Assembly: GCF_008180865.1 (NCBI RefSeq)
Contig: NZ_VTEX01000001.1
Span: 705,261-769,260, forward strand
Direction: 5' to 3'
Source of the DNA: Rossellomorea aquimaris
GTDB lineage: Bacteria; Bacillota; Bacilli; Bacillales; Bacillaceae_B
DNA length: 64,000 nt
Shown here: in pieces, positions 1-8,685 of the stretch
Layout of the letters: each line of letters starts with the position of its first letter
Numbering within the stretch: the stretch's first letter is position 1
Made by a program: the position numbers and the translations under genes
The notes under the pieces: generated by a model
What the model was told of the DNA's origin: nothing
The model's database searches: none
Seen by the model: only the letters and a program-made list of their open reading frames with translations

Positions 1-988
1 TCGTAGCGCACTTAATACAATAAAATGCATGTTCAAATTTTAATATCTCTATTCCTATCTCCTCTTTTGTAAATTCGGAGAAGATTTCCTGAGCATCAAA
101 TGTTCCATAATAATTCCCAACTCCAGCATGATCTCTTCCCACAATGAAATGCGAACAGCCGAAATTTTTCCGTACTAAACTATGGAATACAGCCTCACGA
201 GGCCCTGCATATCTCATCGCTGCAGGAAAAGTAGACAATAGGACCCGATCTTTAGGATAGTATTCATCGAGTAGTATTTTATAGCTTATCATTCGAATCT
301 CCGCAGGGATATCGTCTTGCTTTGTATCTCCCACTAATGGGTGAATTAATAATCCATCGACATTTTCCAAGGCTGTTTTTTGAAGGTATTCATGGGCACG
401 GTGTATGGGATTCCTTGTTTGGAATGCGACGATGGTATTCCAACCTAATTCTGTATATCTTTCCCTCAATTGTTTTGGTGTTAGGAAATCCCTTGTAAAA
501 CAATCAGGGAATTGAAGCAGCTTAACGGGTCCAGCTACATACACATCCTCTTTTGTAAAGGTTTTCTGAACACCGGGGTGAAGTTTGTCCAATGTTTTAA
601 ATACGAAAAGTGCTTCTGCTTCTTTACTGTATTCATACATTTCTTGTATATCCATCATACCGTAGGCCACTCCATCTTCTCCTTTAAGAAAAACGGTATC
701 ACCAATTGAAAGACTCTCCTTTAATTGTTTAGAAATAGGGAGAGTAATAGGTAGACTCCAAACCATTCCATTTGCCAAACGCATATCTTTCAGAACATTC
801 AGATAGTCTTTTTGGTTCATGAATCCCTGTAAGGGGCTGAAGGCACCTGTGGCAATCAGAACTAAATCGGAAAGCCCCCATGAATCTAACGTGATGGATG
901 GAAGGGAAGAAATTCGGGTTAATAGTTCATCACGTACTTTCCCTTTTACTACCTGGTCAATGAGTTTACCGCCATGAGGGGTAATCAT
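1..988 (-). CDS. sat: Sulfate adenylyltransferase, C-terminus cut by window edge
   Basis: ATP sulfurylase converts sulfate and ATP to adenosine 5'-phosphosulfate, the first cytosolic step of assimilatory sulfate reduction. Translating the minus strand gives 329 codons, beginning [10 protein letters not shown] and still open at base 1; the B. subtilis enzyme is about 380 residues, so about 50 are missing. Visible family motifs are [11 protein letters not shown], which holds the ATP-binding HxxH, and [13 protein letters not shown]. The ATG at 988 follows AAAGGAG at a good distance; an in-frame ATG at 1006 would precede that site and is not used. No cysH or cysP lies upstream, so sat appears to be first in its transcript here. 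Confidence 0.95.
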   Translation of the reverse strand, partial: MITPHGGKLIDQVVKGKVRDELLTRISSLPSITLDSWGLSDLVLIATGAFSPLQGFMNQKDYLNVLKDMRLANGMVWSLPITLPISKQLKESLSIGDTVFLKGEDGVAYGMMDIQEMYEYSKEAEALFVFKTLDKLHPGVQKTFTKEDVYVAGPVKLLQFPDCFTRDFLTPKQLRERYTELGWNTIVAFQTRNPIHRAHEYLQKTALENVDGLLIHPLVGDTKQDDIPAEIRMISYKILLDEYYPKDRVLLSTFPAAMRYAGPREAVFHSLVRKNFGCSHFIVGRDHAGVGNYYGTFDAQEIFSEFTKEEIGIEILKFEHAFYCIKCAT

Positions 989-1367
989 AATAAATTCTCC
1001 TTTCATAAAACATCATTTTTATTACCTGATCATCACCATCCATATGATGAAGTGTAGATCGACACCTGACTCTTACTAGTTTATGTTAAAAATAATGAGA
1101 GGAGAGGGCTGTGGAATAAAACAAACATCAGCCCACCCCTTATAACGAAAGCGCCTTCACCAGTACTGCTATACGTAAAGCGAAACATTAAATATGAGGA
1201 TGTCGTCAAATAGTTTTTGGGTGACATACTCTGAAAATGGAGGAGTATGAACCCATACTCGAGGGAATCGATTTCGGTGTTTGCTACTTACGAAAGAACT
1301 AAATCATATTTCATTCTTAGTATTCATAAGATACATAGACAACTTCAATAGGGTGGTGAGCATTTAC
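989..1367. other. Intergenic region between divergent sat and an unknown gene
   Basis: No gene is seen in this stretch. It holds a GGGCTG/CAGCCC inverted repeat around 1107-1136 and a three-part repeat, CATACTC (1225-1231), GAGTATG (1243-1249) and CATACTC (1254-1260), whose middle copy can pair with either neighbour. I found no S-box consensus before sat. CATACTCT at 1225 resembles a sporulation sigma-E -10 element, but I see no -35 element at the right distance. Confidence 0.4.
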
Positions 1368-2573
1368 ATGAAATTAAAAATCAATAATCATGATTGGGGA
1401 TCAATTCCAGACTATTCCTTATCAGCCATCCAGTTTTTTTGTGCGGAGAATAATTATCATTTCAATTGGAACAAAGAAGAACAAATGGTGGAAGTGAATA
1501 GTTCTTTACACGGAAAAAAAGTATGGCTATCAGTGAACACACCGAATGAAAACATAAATCATGAGATACATGAAAAGGTGAAAGAAGTATTAACTCATTA
1601 TGGAGTGGATATTTCAATAATGGAAAATACTGAATGGCTCAGTGAGGGGGACCTGTTTTTTGAACTAGTGACGAGTAAACCAAAGGGCGATAAACGGTTT
1701 GTTTCATTTGGATATAACGAAAAACTGAATTCCATCAATGTGAAAAAAAGTCTCTCGGTCTATAAGGATGAGGTGCATTTCAATGGGTACTATTTATTGC
1801 AAGAGCGACACTCAATTCCCCATCTTAGATGTTCCATACAGTGTAAAGATGAAGAATTCTTACTTAATGAAGCTCCTGCAATTTTAACGACTTGTGCACT
1901 GAAAATACTACTTGGGAATCAAAAACCCACCTTACTCGATTTGAATGTGATGCACTTATTAAAAACGACAGGTAAGCTTGTTGAGGACTCGGGAATAAAT
2001 AAGGATGAGGTAAAGAAGCCAAATAGGCATACCGAGATTGATGATAAAGAATATGAAGAAATCAAAAAGCAAAAAGCGAATCGGAAAACTCGGGAAGCCC
2101 AGGTGAAAAAGCCATCTGCTGAAATATATTTTGATTATAATTTATTACCCAATCGAAAACTGGAACGATATTCTATCAAAGCAGATTTTTTCATAAAGAA
2201 TACAGGAAACGTAGACTTATTGAATCCAAAAATCTGCTTTCGAATGAATCCTCCAGATAAAATTGAAATTGGTGGACAGATCCTGCCCCCTGAAATGAGT
2301 GAGATTTTTTCCATTCAAGGCCAAAACGGTGCACAAGGATGGAGGTATATGGGGGAAGATTGGCTCGAAAAGGCATTCGCAACTGGGGATTATTGGATTG
2401 AATCTATACAGGAATCAGTTATTCCACCGGGGGAAACAATTGCGGTGGAGGGGTTACAATTTACGTTAGAAAATCTCGAAGAACAGGAAACTTCTACTAT
2501 TTTGGGGTTTGTGTTATTTGAAGAACAAGAGCTCCAGCTCAGTTCAAACAACAAAATCATGATTACCTTTTAA
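1368..2573 (+). CDS. Unrecognised protein with C-terminal beta-sandwich-like region
   Basis: I do not recognise this 401-residue protein. The start is placed at the ATG at 1368 behind AGGGTGGTG; the frame is open upstream to 1281 without a better site. Three parts can be seen: an N-terminal 200 residues of mixed charge; a charged linker rich in K and E (about 215-255, KEYEEIKKQKANRKTREAQ); and a C-terminal 150 residues with the alternating pattern of a beta-sandwich (IKADFFIKNTGNVDLLNP). There is no signal peptide or membrane segment. It ends at a terminator shared with the convergent coiled-coil gene. A role in sporulation or the cell surface is possible but unsupported. Confidence 0.6.
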   Translation: MKLKINNHDWGSIPDYSLSAIQFFCAENNYHFNWNKEEQMVEVNSSLHGKKVWLSVNTPNENINHEIHEKVKEVLTHYGVDISIMENTEWLSEGDLFFELVTSKPKGDKRFVSFGYNEKLNSINVKKSLSVYKDEVHFNGYYLLQERHSIPHLRCSIQCKDEEFLLNEAPAILTTCALKILLGNQKPTLLDLNVMHLLKTTGKLVEDSGINKDEVKKPNRHTEIDDKEYEEIKKQKANRKTREAQVKKPSAEIYFDYNLLPNRKLERYSIKADFFIKNTGNVDLLNPKICFRMNPPDKIEIGGQILPPEMSEIFSIQGQNGAQGWRYMGEDWLEKAFATGDYWIESIQESVIPPGETIAVEGLQFTLENLEEQETSTILGFVLFEEQELQLSSNNKIMITF

Positions 2574-2576
2574 CCA

Positions 2577-2615
2577 TAAAAAGTTGCCAAGGGATCTTCC
2601 TAGGCAACTTTCTTT
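2577..2615. terminator. Bidirectional terminator between convergent genes
   Basis: AAGTTGCC pairs with GGCAACTT around a 14-base interior, with A-rich sequence before and T-rich sequence after. It can serve both the gene ending at 2573 and the minus-strand gene ending at 2626. Confidence 0.8.
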
Positions 2616-2625
2616 ATTACTGACG

Positions 2626-3876
2626 TCATTCACTTGTACTGTCGTCGTTTTGAGTGACCATTTTATCGGCTATTGGTTTCTGACGAGGTTTAATAATATG
2701 GGTTTGACTTCGTTTTTGATTTTCAACCATTCGTTTCAGCTCAAATAAATTGTGGGTCATTCTTGAATTTTGGTCACGGATGGAATCCACTTCCTCAATA
2801 AACTCTATAAATCGCTGCTCGACTTCTTCAAATTTCTCCATTAGTACTTCATTTTGATGGATAAAGTTGAGTTCTTGCTCCTGCTCAACCGCTTCAATCC
2901 GTTCATCCTGTTGTTTTGACCGTTGATCAATATCGGCAAATTGGGTGGAAAACCACCACTCATTCTCTTCAAATTGCTTTTGATATTCGCTGATAAATGT
3001 TTTAAGATATTCCATTTTTTGCTTTTCTGCTTCAACTAACTGATCCTTTGCGAACTGCAAAGAATCAAGTGCATGTTTCCTCTCAGACATTAGCTTTTCT
3101 AGCTCTTCTGTTTTAGAAATAAGGCTATAGAACATTTCTTTCTTCGTTTCTTCGGAATGAGCTAATGCAGCATTTAAATCCGAAATATGCTGTTGTTGAC
3201 TAAGGACCTTCGTATTTAAAGATTGATTTCGTTGCAGTAATGTTTGCTTTTCTTTAAGTAAAGTTTCGTTTTCAGTGGATGACTTAGTATGACTTTCTTC
3301 CAGCTTGGATAAGGAAAGTGAGAGGGTATTGAGTTCATTTTCGGATTGAAGGAGTTTTTTTTCTAGTTCATTTATGGTTATAGATTTGTCTTGAAGCAGA
3401 TTTTCCTTTTCGTGAAGCTGTTGAAGGAGTGAATCTCTTTCTTTATCCAGCCTGGACATGGAAAGGTCCAGGTTTTTCCGCTCCACTTCAGTTTGAACGA
3501 GCTTTTGCTCTAATTCATGAATTTTTTCAGTCTTCTCTATAAGGATATTCTCCTTTATGTGTTGTTGATGGTGAAGGTCATTTACTTGATTCTCAAGCTT
3601 TTCTTTCCATTCTTTAAATCTATTTCGATCCTTTATAAGTTCTTCTTCAGAAACCCGGTTTATTTCTAACTCCTCATTTAGATGCTCTAATTGGTGAAGG
3701 TTAGAAATGAAAAGTTCTTTATAATGCTGAACTTCAGCATACAGATGGCTTTCTTGTAATCTTTCAATGGTTTGGTTTAGTTCATCTATTTTAGAAAGGA
3801 AGTATAATTTTTCTTGGTTTTCAATGTGATACATAGGTGTCTTTATTTCATTCTTCGCTATTTTAATCTCCTCCAT
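2626..3876 (-). CDS. Long coiled-coil protein, function unknown
   Basis: This 416-residue soluble protein is almost entirely predicted coiled coil. Heptad-like runs of L, E, K and Q cover about residues 20-370 (for example ELEQKLVQTEVERKNLDL), and two stretches repeat the pattern INELEKKLLQSE / IHELEQKLVQTE, suggesting internal duplication. The tail is basic and polar (about 375-416). There is no membrane segment. The start is uncertain: the ATG at 3876 has no good upstream site, and a strong GGAGGAG lies inside codons 2-4. An internal start such as the ATG at 3834 is possible. I cannot assign a function. Confidence 0.6.
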   Translation of the reverse strand: MEEIKIAKNEIKTPMYHIENQEKLYFLSKIDELNQTIERLQESHLYAEVQHYKELFISNLHQLEHLNEELEINRVSEEELIKDRNRFKEWKEKLENQVNDLHHQQHIKENILIEKTEKIHELEQKLVQTEVERKNLDLSMSRLDKERDSLLQQLHEKENLLQDKSITINELEKKLLQSENELNTLSLSLSKLEESHTKSSTENETLLKEKQTLLQRNQSLNTKVLSQQQHISDLNAALAHSEETKKEMFYSLISKTEELEKLMSERKHALDSLQFAKDQLVEAEKQKMEYLKTFISEYQKQFEENEWWFSTQFADIDQRSKQQDERIEAVEQEQELNFIHQNEVLMEKFEEVEQRFIEFIEEVDSIRDQNSRMTHNLFELKRMVENQKRSQTHIIKPRQKPIADKMVTQNDDSTSE

Positions 3877-4110
3877 GGGTATTTGTCTTACTTTACGTTA
3901 TGCACCATTTACAAGGGGAGTTACATGGATGAAAGCCCATTTATACTGGTAAGCGGGAAGTTTCGAACAATTTTCAACACTTAAGCGCCTCTATTGTATG
4001 TATCCTCGAAAACCTTTATACTATTATAATGTGCAAGAATGTATATCTTCTTAGATGATTTATAATAGAAGATAAGCGGTTTGGTTATAGAGGCAGAAAG
4101 GGGATTTTTC

Positions 4111-5676
4111 ATGAACGAAGAACAAAGAAAACATGGACAACAATCAAAGTCTGTTACTCCATCGGACCAAAAATCCGAAAAGGATTACAGTAAATACTTT
4201 GAAAGTGTCTATATCCCACCATCGTTAAAAGATGCCAAAAAGCGTGGGAAGGAAGAAATTAAATATCATAATGACTTTACGATTGATGATCAATATAGAG
4301 GTTTAGGGGAAGGCAAGAAATTCTATATTCGTACGTACGGTTGTCAAATGAATGAACATGACACAGAAGTGATGGCAGGGATTTTCATGGCATTAGGCTA
4401 TGAAGCGACGAATTCGACTGATGATGCAGACGTTATCCTTTTAAATACATGTGCGATTCGTGAAAATGCCGAGAATAAGGTATTTGGTGAATTAGGTCAC
4501 CTGAAGCATTTGAAGCGGGAAAAACCCGAGCTTTTGATCGGTGTATGCGGGTGCATGTCCCAGGAAGAATCCGTTGTGAATAAAATTCTGAAAACATACC
4601 AGCAAGTGGATATGATTTTTGGAACCCATAACATTCATCGTCTTCCTAAAATCTTGTCCGATGCCTATATGTCCAAAGCCATGGTCGTGGAAGTTTGGTC
4701 TAAAGAGGGGGACGTCATCGAGAACCTTCCTAAGGTACGCCGTGGGAACATTAAAGCTTGGGTGAACATCATGTACGGGTGTGACAAATTCTGTACGTAC
4801 TGTATCGTTCCATACACACGCGGTAAGGAACGGAGCCGTCGTCCTGAAGAAATCATCCAGGAGGTACGAAACCTTGCCGCCCAGGGGTATCAAGAAATCA
4901 CACTTCTTGGACAGAACGTGAATGCCTATGGTAAAGATATCGAGGATCTTGAATATGGCCTAGGAGATTTAATGGACGATCTTCGAAAAGTGGATATTCC
5001 GCGTATTCGATTTACGACAAGTCATCCGAGGGATTTCGATGATCATTTAATTGAAGTCCTTGCGAAAAAAGGGAATCTGGTTGAGCATATTCACTTACCG
5101 GTTCAATCCGGATCGACAGATGTCCTGAAGATCATGGCCCGTAAGTATTCACGTGAGCAATTCCTGGAATTAGTAAGGAAAATTAAAACAGCGATGCCGG
5201 ACGTTGCTCTTACAACTGACATCATCGTCGGATATCCGAATGAAACCGACGAGCAATTCGAAGAAACTCTTTCTTTATATCGGGAAGTTGGCTTTGAATC
5301 GGCCTTTACGTACATCTATTCTCCTAGGGAAGGTACTCCTGCGGCGAAAATGAATGACAATGTACCGATGGAAGTCAAGAAGGAACGGCTTCAACGGTTA
5401 AATGCAGTTGTGAAGGAATACTCTGCTGAAGCGATGAAGAACTATAAAGGACAGATCGTCGAGGTACTGGTGGATGGAGAGAGTAAGAAAAACCCTGACA
5501 TCCTTGCCGGCTATACCCGACGCAGTAAGCTTGTCAACTTCAAGGCTCCTAAAACAGCCATTGGAAAAATTGTAAAGGTTAAGATCACAAATGCTAAATC
5601 GTGGTCACTGGATGGGGAAATGGTCGAAAATGGCCAGATTGGATCAGAATTTCAAGAACCGGTAGAGGTGAATTAA
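4111..5676 (+). CDS. miaB: tRNA-2-methylthio-N6-dimethylallyladenosine synthase MiaB
   Basis: MiaB is a radical-SAM enzyme that methylthiolates i6A37 in tRNAs reading UNN codons, acting after MiaA, which is encoded at 37.2 kb. The 521-residue protein has an N-terminal UPF0004 domain with cluster cysteines near 78, 114 and 148 (YGCQMN, NTCAIR, GVCGCM). The radical-SAM motif CX3CX2C is at about 224-231 (GCDKFCTYC), and a C-terminal TRAM domain covers roughly 445-510. The start at 4111 follows AAAGGGGA and gives the N-terminus expected of Bacillus MiaB (509 residues in B. subtilis). ricA follows one base after the stop, so the two are co-transcribed as in B. subtilis ymcB-ymcA. Confidence 0.97.
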   Translation: MNEEQRKHGQQSKSVTPSDQKSEKDYSKYFESVYIPPSLKDAKKRGKEEIKYHNDFTIDDQYRGLGEGKKFYIRTYGCQMNEHDTEVMAGIFMALGYEATNSTDDADVILLNTCAIRENAENKVFGELGHLKHLKREKPELLIGVCGCMSQEESVVNKILKTYQQVDMIFGTHNIHRLPKILSDAYMSKAMVVEVWSKEGDVIENLPKVRRGNIKAWVNIMYGCDKFCTYCIVPYTRGKERSRRPEEIIQEVRNLAAQGYQEITLLGQNVNAYGKDIEDLEYGLGDLMDDLRKVDIPRIRFTTSHPRDFDDHLIEVLAKKGNLVEHIHLPVQSGSTDVLKIMARKYSREQFLELVRKIKTAMPDVALTTDIIVGYPNETDEQFEETLSLYREVGFESAFTYIYSPREGTPAAKMNDNVPMEVKKERLQRLNAVVKEYSAEAMKNYKGQIVEVLVDGESKKNPDILAGYTRRSKLVNFKAPKTAIGKIVKVKITNAKSWSLDGEMVENGQIGSEFQEPVEVN

Positions 5677-5677
5677 T

Positions 5678-6109
5678 ATGGCAAAGTACACAAAAGACGA
5701 TATTATGAAGCGGGCAGAAGAGCTTGCAACGATGATTGCTGAAACAGAAGAAGTGGATTTCTTTAAACGCGCTGAAGCTCAGATTCACGAAAATCAAAAA
5801 GTGCGTGAAATGATCGCAAGTATTAAGAGCTTACAAAAACAAGCGGTTAACTTCCAGCACTATGGTAAGACAGAAGCGCTAAAAATGGTTGAAGAAAAGA
5901 TTGAAAACCTGGAAAAGGAAATCGATGCCATTCCAGTCGTACAACAATTTAAAGAGTCTCAAACGGACGTGAATGATTTACTGCAAATTGTTGCTTCCGT
6001 CATTTCTAATAATGTGACGGATCACATCATTGAAACAACAGGCGGAGATTTACTCCGTGGTGAAACCGGATCACAAGTGAAAAACTCAACGCCTGGAAGC
6101 TGTTCTTAA
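5678..6109 (+). CDS. ricA: RicA/YmcA, Y-complex subunit (RicAFT)
   Basis: RicA works with RicF (YlbF) and RicT (YaaT) in a complex that promotes RNase Y-dependent mRNA maturation and is needed for sporulation, competence and biofilm formation in B. subtilis. The 143-residue product is a helical YlbF/YmcA-family protein: helices over about 5-25, 30-75 and 85-115. It ends in a Cys near the C-terminus (TPGSCS), where family members carry a cysteine used for iron-sulfur binding. It lies immediately after miaB, the same order as in B. subtilis, and is followed by a strong terminator. Confidence 0.95.
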   Translation: MAKYTKDDIMKRAEELATMIAETEEVDFFKRAEAQIHENQKVREMIASIKSLQKQAVNFQHYGKTEALKMVEEKIENLEKEIDAIPVVQQFKESQTDVNDLLQIVASVISNNVTDHIIETTGGDLLRGETGSQVKNSTPGSCS

Positions 6110-6352
6110 TAGAAGAAAGGTGTAAATAGGTGCATCGTGAAAATAAAAACGATCTCTGCTTAAAGGAATATCCCTTTCATGCGGAGATCGTTTTTTGTGT
6201 TTTGTTTGACCTTTTGCTATTGTTTCCTTCTTCGTTTTAGTTGTGCGCTCCACTATCGAAAAATCTGGTAGGACACTTCGGAGCTTCGTCACATCCCGGC
6301 CCGTATTTCTAAGGATATGATCCCTCTTTCGTCTTGCTTTGCTTTTTGACAT
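6086..6352 (-). CDS. Small basic conserved hypothetical protein
   Basis: The frame encodes 88 residues starting MSKSKARRKRDH, with a good AGGAGG eight bases before the ATG at 6352. The N-terminal 55 residues are strongly basic (K/R-rich, TTKTKKET, TKHKKR), like a short conserved basic protein I recall between ricA and cotE in other Bacillus genomes. The rest of the frame runs through a perfect terminator hairpin and overlaps the 3' end of ricA by 24 bases. The last 30 codons may therefore be read-through of a shorter ancestral gene. Its function is unknown; the charge suggests nucleic-acid or ribosome binding, which is inference only. Confidence 0.6.
   Translation of the reverse strand: MSKSKARRKRDHILRNTGRDVTKLRSVLPDFSIVERTTKTKKETIAKGQTKHKKRSPHERDIPLSRDRFYFHDAPIYTFLLLRTASRR
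6144..6197. terminator. Bidirectional terminator after ricA
   Basis: AACGATCTC pairs with GAGATCGTT, and AAAGG pairs with CCTTT inside. T-runs follow on both strands, and the hairpin lies inside the minus-strand small basic gene. Confidence 0.85.
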
Positions 6353-6454
6353 GAATACATCCTCCTATCAAATTGTCACTTCATTGCTGATTCTTAGTTT
6401 ATCATTTTTCTATGGTGGCGGGTAGTGCATTCCGGAACATTCAATGGGTATTCG

Positions 6455-6462
6455 CATACAAT
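6455..6462 (+). promoter_or_regulatory. Candidate sigma-E -10 element for cotE
   Basis: CATACAAT matches the sigma-E -10 consensus CATACAMT exactly and lies 103 bases before the cotE ATG. The -35 side (GGAACATT) is weaker. B. subtilis cotE is transcribed by sigma-E and sigma-K, which supports the reading. Confidence 0.45.
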
Positions 6463-6564
6463 ACATTATCTCGCAACAATCCCATTATGTAATTAAATTT
6501 TCTCGCACAAACACCTAGATAGTCGCATAAGATGAATTGAAAATGAATGAGGAGGTTCGCTCGA

Positions 6565-7101
6565 ATGGCAGAATATAGAGAGATTATTACTAAAGCGGTC
6601 GTAGCGAAGGGACGTAAATTCACACAGTCTCATCATACGATTAGCCCGCCGCATAATCCATCGAGCATTTTAGGCTGCTGGATCATTAATCACAAGTATG
6701 AAGCACACAAAGTAGGCAAGAAGGTTGAAATTCACGGTTCATACGATATCAACGTATGGTACTCCCACAGTGACAACACAAAGACATCTGTTGTAACGGA
6801 GAGAGTACAGTATACTGATTGCATTAAGCTGAAATACCGTGATCCTGATTGCTTAGATGATATTGAAGTATGTGCTCGCGTACTGCAACAGCCGAATTGC
6901 TGCGAAGCGGTTATTTCACCAAACGGTAACAAAATCATTGTTCACGTGGAACGTGAATTCCTAGTGGAAGTTATAGGAGAAACGAAAGTATGTGTCCTTG
7001 TAAATCCTGAAGGTTGTGACGATGAAGACTGGGATTGTGACTTAGATGATGAAGAATTTGAAGAGTTAGATCCAGACTTCTTAGAAGGAGACGAAGAATA
7101 G
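6565..7101 (+). CDS. cotE: Outer spore coat morphogenetic protein CotE
   Basis: CotE assembles on the forespore surface and recruits outer coat proteins. The 178-residue product matches the family in length (181 in B. subtilis). It begins [18 protein letters not shown], contains conserved [20 protein letters not shown] at about 27-46, and ends in a highly acidic tail (about 150-178, [18 protein letters not shown]), as known CotE proteins do. The start at 6565 is set by GAGGAGG; an upstream in-frame ATG at 6547 precedes that site. In B. subtilis mutS follows directly; here about 21.7 kb intervenes. Confidence 0.97.
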   Translation: MAEYREIITKAVVAKGRKFTQSHHTISPPHNPSSILGCWIINHKYEAHKVGKKVEIHGSYDINVWYSHSDNTKTSVVTERVQYTDCIKLKYRDPDCLDDIEVCARVLQQPNCCEAVISPNGNKIIVHVEREFLVEVIGETKVCVLVNPEGCDDEDWDCDLDDEEFEELDPDFLEGDEE

Positions 7102-7107
7102 CATTTA

Positions 7108-7137
7108 CTAGGAAGACGGCCTCTTCCTAGTTTTTTC
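7108..7137 (+). terminator. cotE terminator
   Basis: CTAGGAAGA pairs with TCTTCCTAG and is followed by TTTTTTC, seven bases after the cotE stop. Confidence 0.9.
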
Positions 7138-7189
7138 TTCTCCAGAGTTTAAAGGAATTTATCGCATAAGGGATGGTAAACAGTACAGG

Positions 7190-7218
7190 GGGCATCTCTC
7201 TAGATGCTCTTTTTTTCG
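7190..7218 (+). terminator. Second hairpin with T-run after cotE
   Basis: GCATCT-CTCT-AGATGC is followed by a run of seven or more T. It looks like a second intrinsic terminator, or the remains of an older gene end, just before the inverted-repeat element at 7226. Confidence 0.65.
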
Positions 7219-7225
7219 TCGTGAA

Positions 7226-7538
7226 AGAGGCTGGGACAAAAGTGTTTTAGTGCAAGTGAAAACCCGTACAAATCTGCATTTTAGTGGGCAGATTTGTTCG
7301 GGTTTATAATTTATTTTTGAATCATTTGATTTTAGCTGTTTCTAGCGGTTGATTGGAGTGCAAGACGAAGACTCCTGCGGGAAAAGTAGCTTATGTGAGA
7401 CCCCGCAGGCTTGCCGAGGAGGCTCACGGGCTACCCGAGGAAAGCGTAGTCTTGCACGGAAATCATTAGCGGTATTGAGAACCTAAACTTCTATTGTTCG
7501 TTTTGATATCGTAGTTTTTTAGTTTTGTCCCAGCCTCT
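7226..7538. repeat. 313-bp MITE-like element with perfect 16-bp terminal inverted repeats
   Basis: The ends AGAGGCTGGGACAAAA (7226-7241) and TTTTGTCCCAGCCTCT (7523-7538) are perfect inverted repeats. Inside are a hairpin (ACCCG..CAAATCTGC / GCAGATTTG..CGGGT, about 7260-7305) and a GC-rich palindromic core at about 7365-7460 (GACTCCTGCGGG, GAGACCCCGCAGG, GAGGAGGCTCAC). There is no open frame for a transposase, so any movement would need help from elsewhere. It fills most of the 444-bp gap between cotE and the YeiH-family gene and ends eight bases from that gene's stop codon, so it may also end its transcript. Similar core sequences recur at 50.7 and 51.1 kb. Confidence 0.8.
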
Positions 7539-7545
7539 ATTTAGC

Positions 7546-8535
7546 CTATAGAATAAGGAATAAACTGATGAGTGCACATGTAATAGAAGCAATTAAGCCA
7601 GTGAGGAGGGGTTTATATCCTAACTGAGTAATGTCTTTTATTCTCACTTGAAGACCTACTGCTGCCATTACCATGATGATCATAAATTTTGAAGAAACCT
7701 TAAGGTAAGATTCGATCATTTCAGGAATGAAACCAAATGTATGAAGTACAGAGACGGCTAAAAATAAAAAAACAAACCAGGGGAATGCACTACTGTATTG
7801 AGATTTACATTCATTTCTCTTTCTTAATAAAAATGGTAAACAAAACATCACAGGAATCAAGAACAATGTTCGGGCAAGCTTCACCGTCGTTGCCACCTCT
7901 CCTGCTTCATCCCCATATGAATAACCAACGGCGATTGCTGACGATGTATCATGTACGGCTGTACCTGCCCAAATGCCAAACGAGAGATCAGACATGTGAA
8001 GGAGATGACCAATGATTGGATACATAATAAAAGCAATTAAATTAAAGAAAACAATCGTCGATAAAGCATAGGCTGTTTCATTTTCTTTCGCCCCAACGAT
8101 TCCCTTCACAGCCGAAATAGCCGTAGCCCCGCAAATACTGGTGCCGATTCCTATTAACAAGCTTAACCGTTTGTCTATACGAAGCCATTTACCTACGAAA
8201 TATGTCAAGCTAATGCCGATGGAAACCGATAAAAATATCACCCATAAACCTTTTTGCCCAATAAGAAGGATATCATACAGGCTTAAACCGACACCGAGAA
8301 ATACGATGGCCACTTTCAACAGTGTTTTCAAGGTGAATTGTATACCTGGTTCGAATGATGAAGGAAGTTTGGTTGTGTTTTTAAGAATGACTCCGATAAT
8401 AATCGCAAATAACAAACTGCCTATCAGAGGGAAAAGTGAACCTAATCCTTTGGACAATAAAGTGATTAATATAATGATGATCATGCCCCAAGCTTCTTTA
8501 GGAAGAAAGGAACCTTTTTGTATGTCATGCTGCAA
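7546..8535 (-). CDS. YeiH/UPF0324-family putative sulfate exporter
   Basis: This 329-residue integral membrane protein has about ten hydrophobic segments and the family signatures GTSICGATAI (about 130-140) and GTAVHDTSSAIAVGYSYGDE (about 190-210). UPF0324/YeiH proteins are placed in a putative sulfate exporter family, though substrates are poorly proven. Translation begins at a TTG at 8535 behind AGGAG with ten-base spacing. The gene stands alone on the minus strand and is the first gene of the region inserted between cotE and mutS. Functional assignment is by family only. Confidence 0.85.
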   Translation of the reverse strand: MQHDIQKGSFLPKEAWGMIIIILITLLSKGLGSLFPLIGSLLFAIIIGVILKNTTKLPSSFEPGIQFTLKTLLKVAIVFLGVGLSLYDILLIGQKGLWVIFLSVSIGISLTYFVGKWLRIDKRLSLLIGIGTSICGATAISAVKGIVGAKENETAYALSTIVFFNLIAFIMYPIIGHLLHMSDLSFGIWAGTAVHDTSSAIAVGYSYGDEAGEVATTVKLARTLFLIPVMFCLPFLLRKRNECKSQYSSAFPWFVFLFLAVSVLHTFGFIPEMIESYLKVSSKFMIIMVMAAVGLQVRIKDITQLGYKPLLTGLIASITCALISLFLIL

Positions 8536-8685
8536 TGTCCTATAGCTCCTTTGTGAAAAATCAACTATTCCTCAGTATAGTACAACCTATAATAGACGTG
8601 AACTCTAAAACACTATTCATTTTATTGTATGTTAAAATAGAAAAGATATAGAAACAAAACACCTAGTATTGAAAGGATTTTTAAC

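Noticed and set aside
989-1280. A possible SAM (S-box) riboswitch before sat
   Set aside because: I compared both strands with the S-box conserved segments and found no match; only a GGGCTG/CAGCCC repeat is present.
4492-4893. A 133-codon frame antisense to miaB
   Set aside because: It lies wholly inside miaB, has no ribosome site and reads as a shadow of the real gene.
8141-8545. A 134-codon plus-strand frame antisense to the YeiH-family gene
   Set aside because: The minus-strand frame has clear family motifs and membrane segments; the plus frame has neither.
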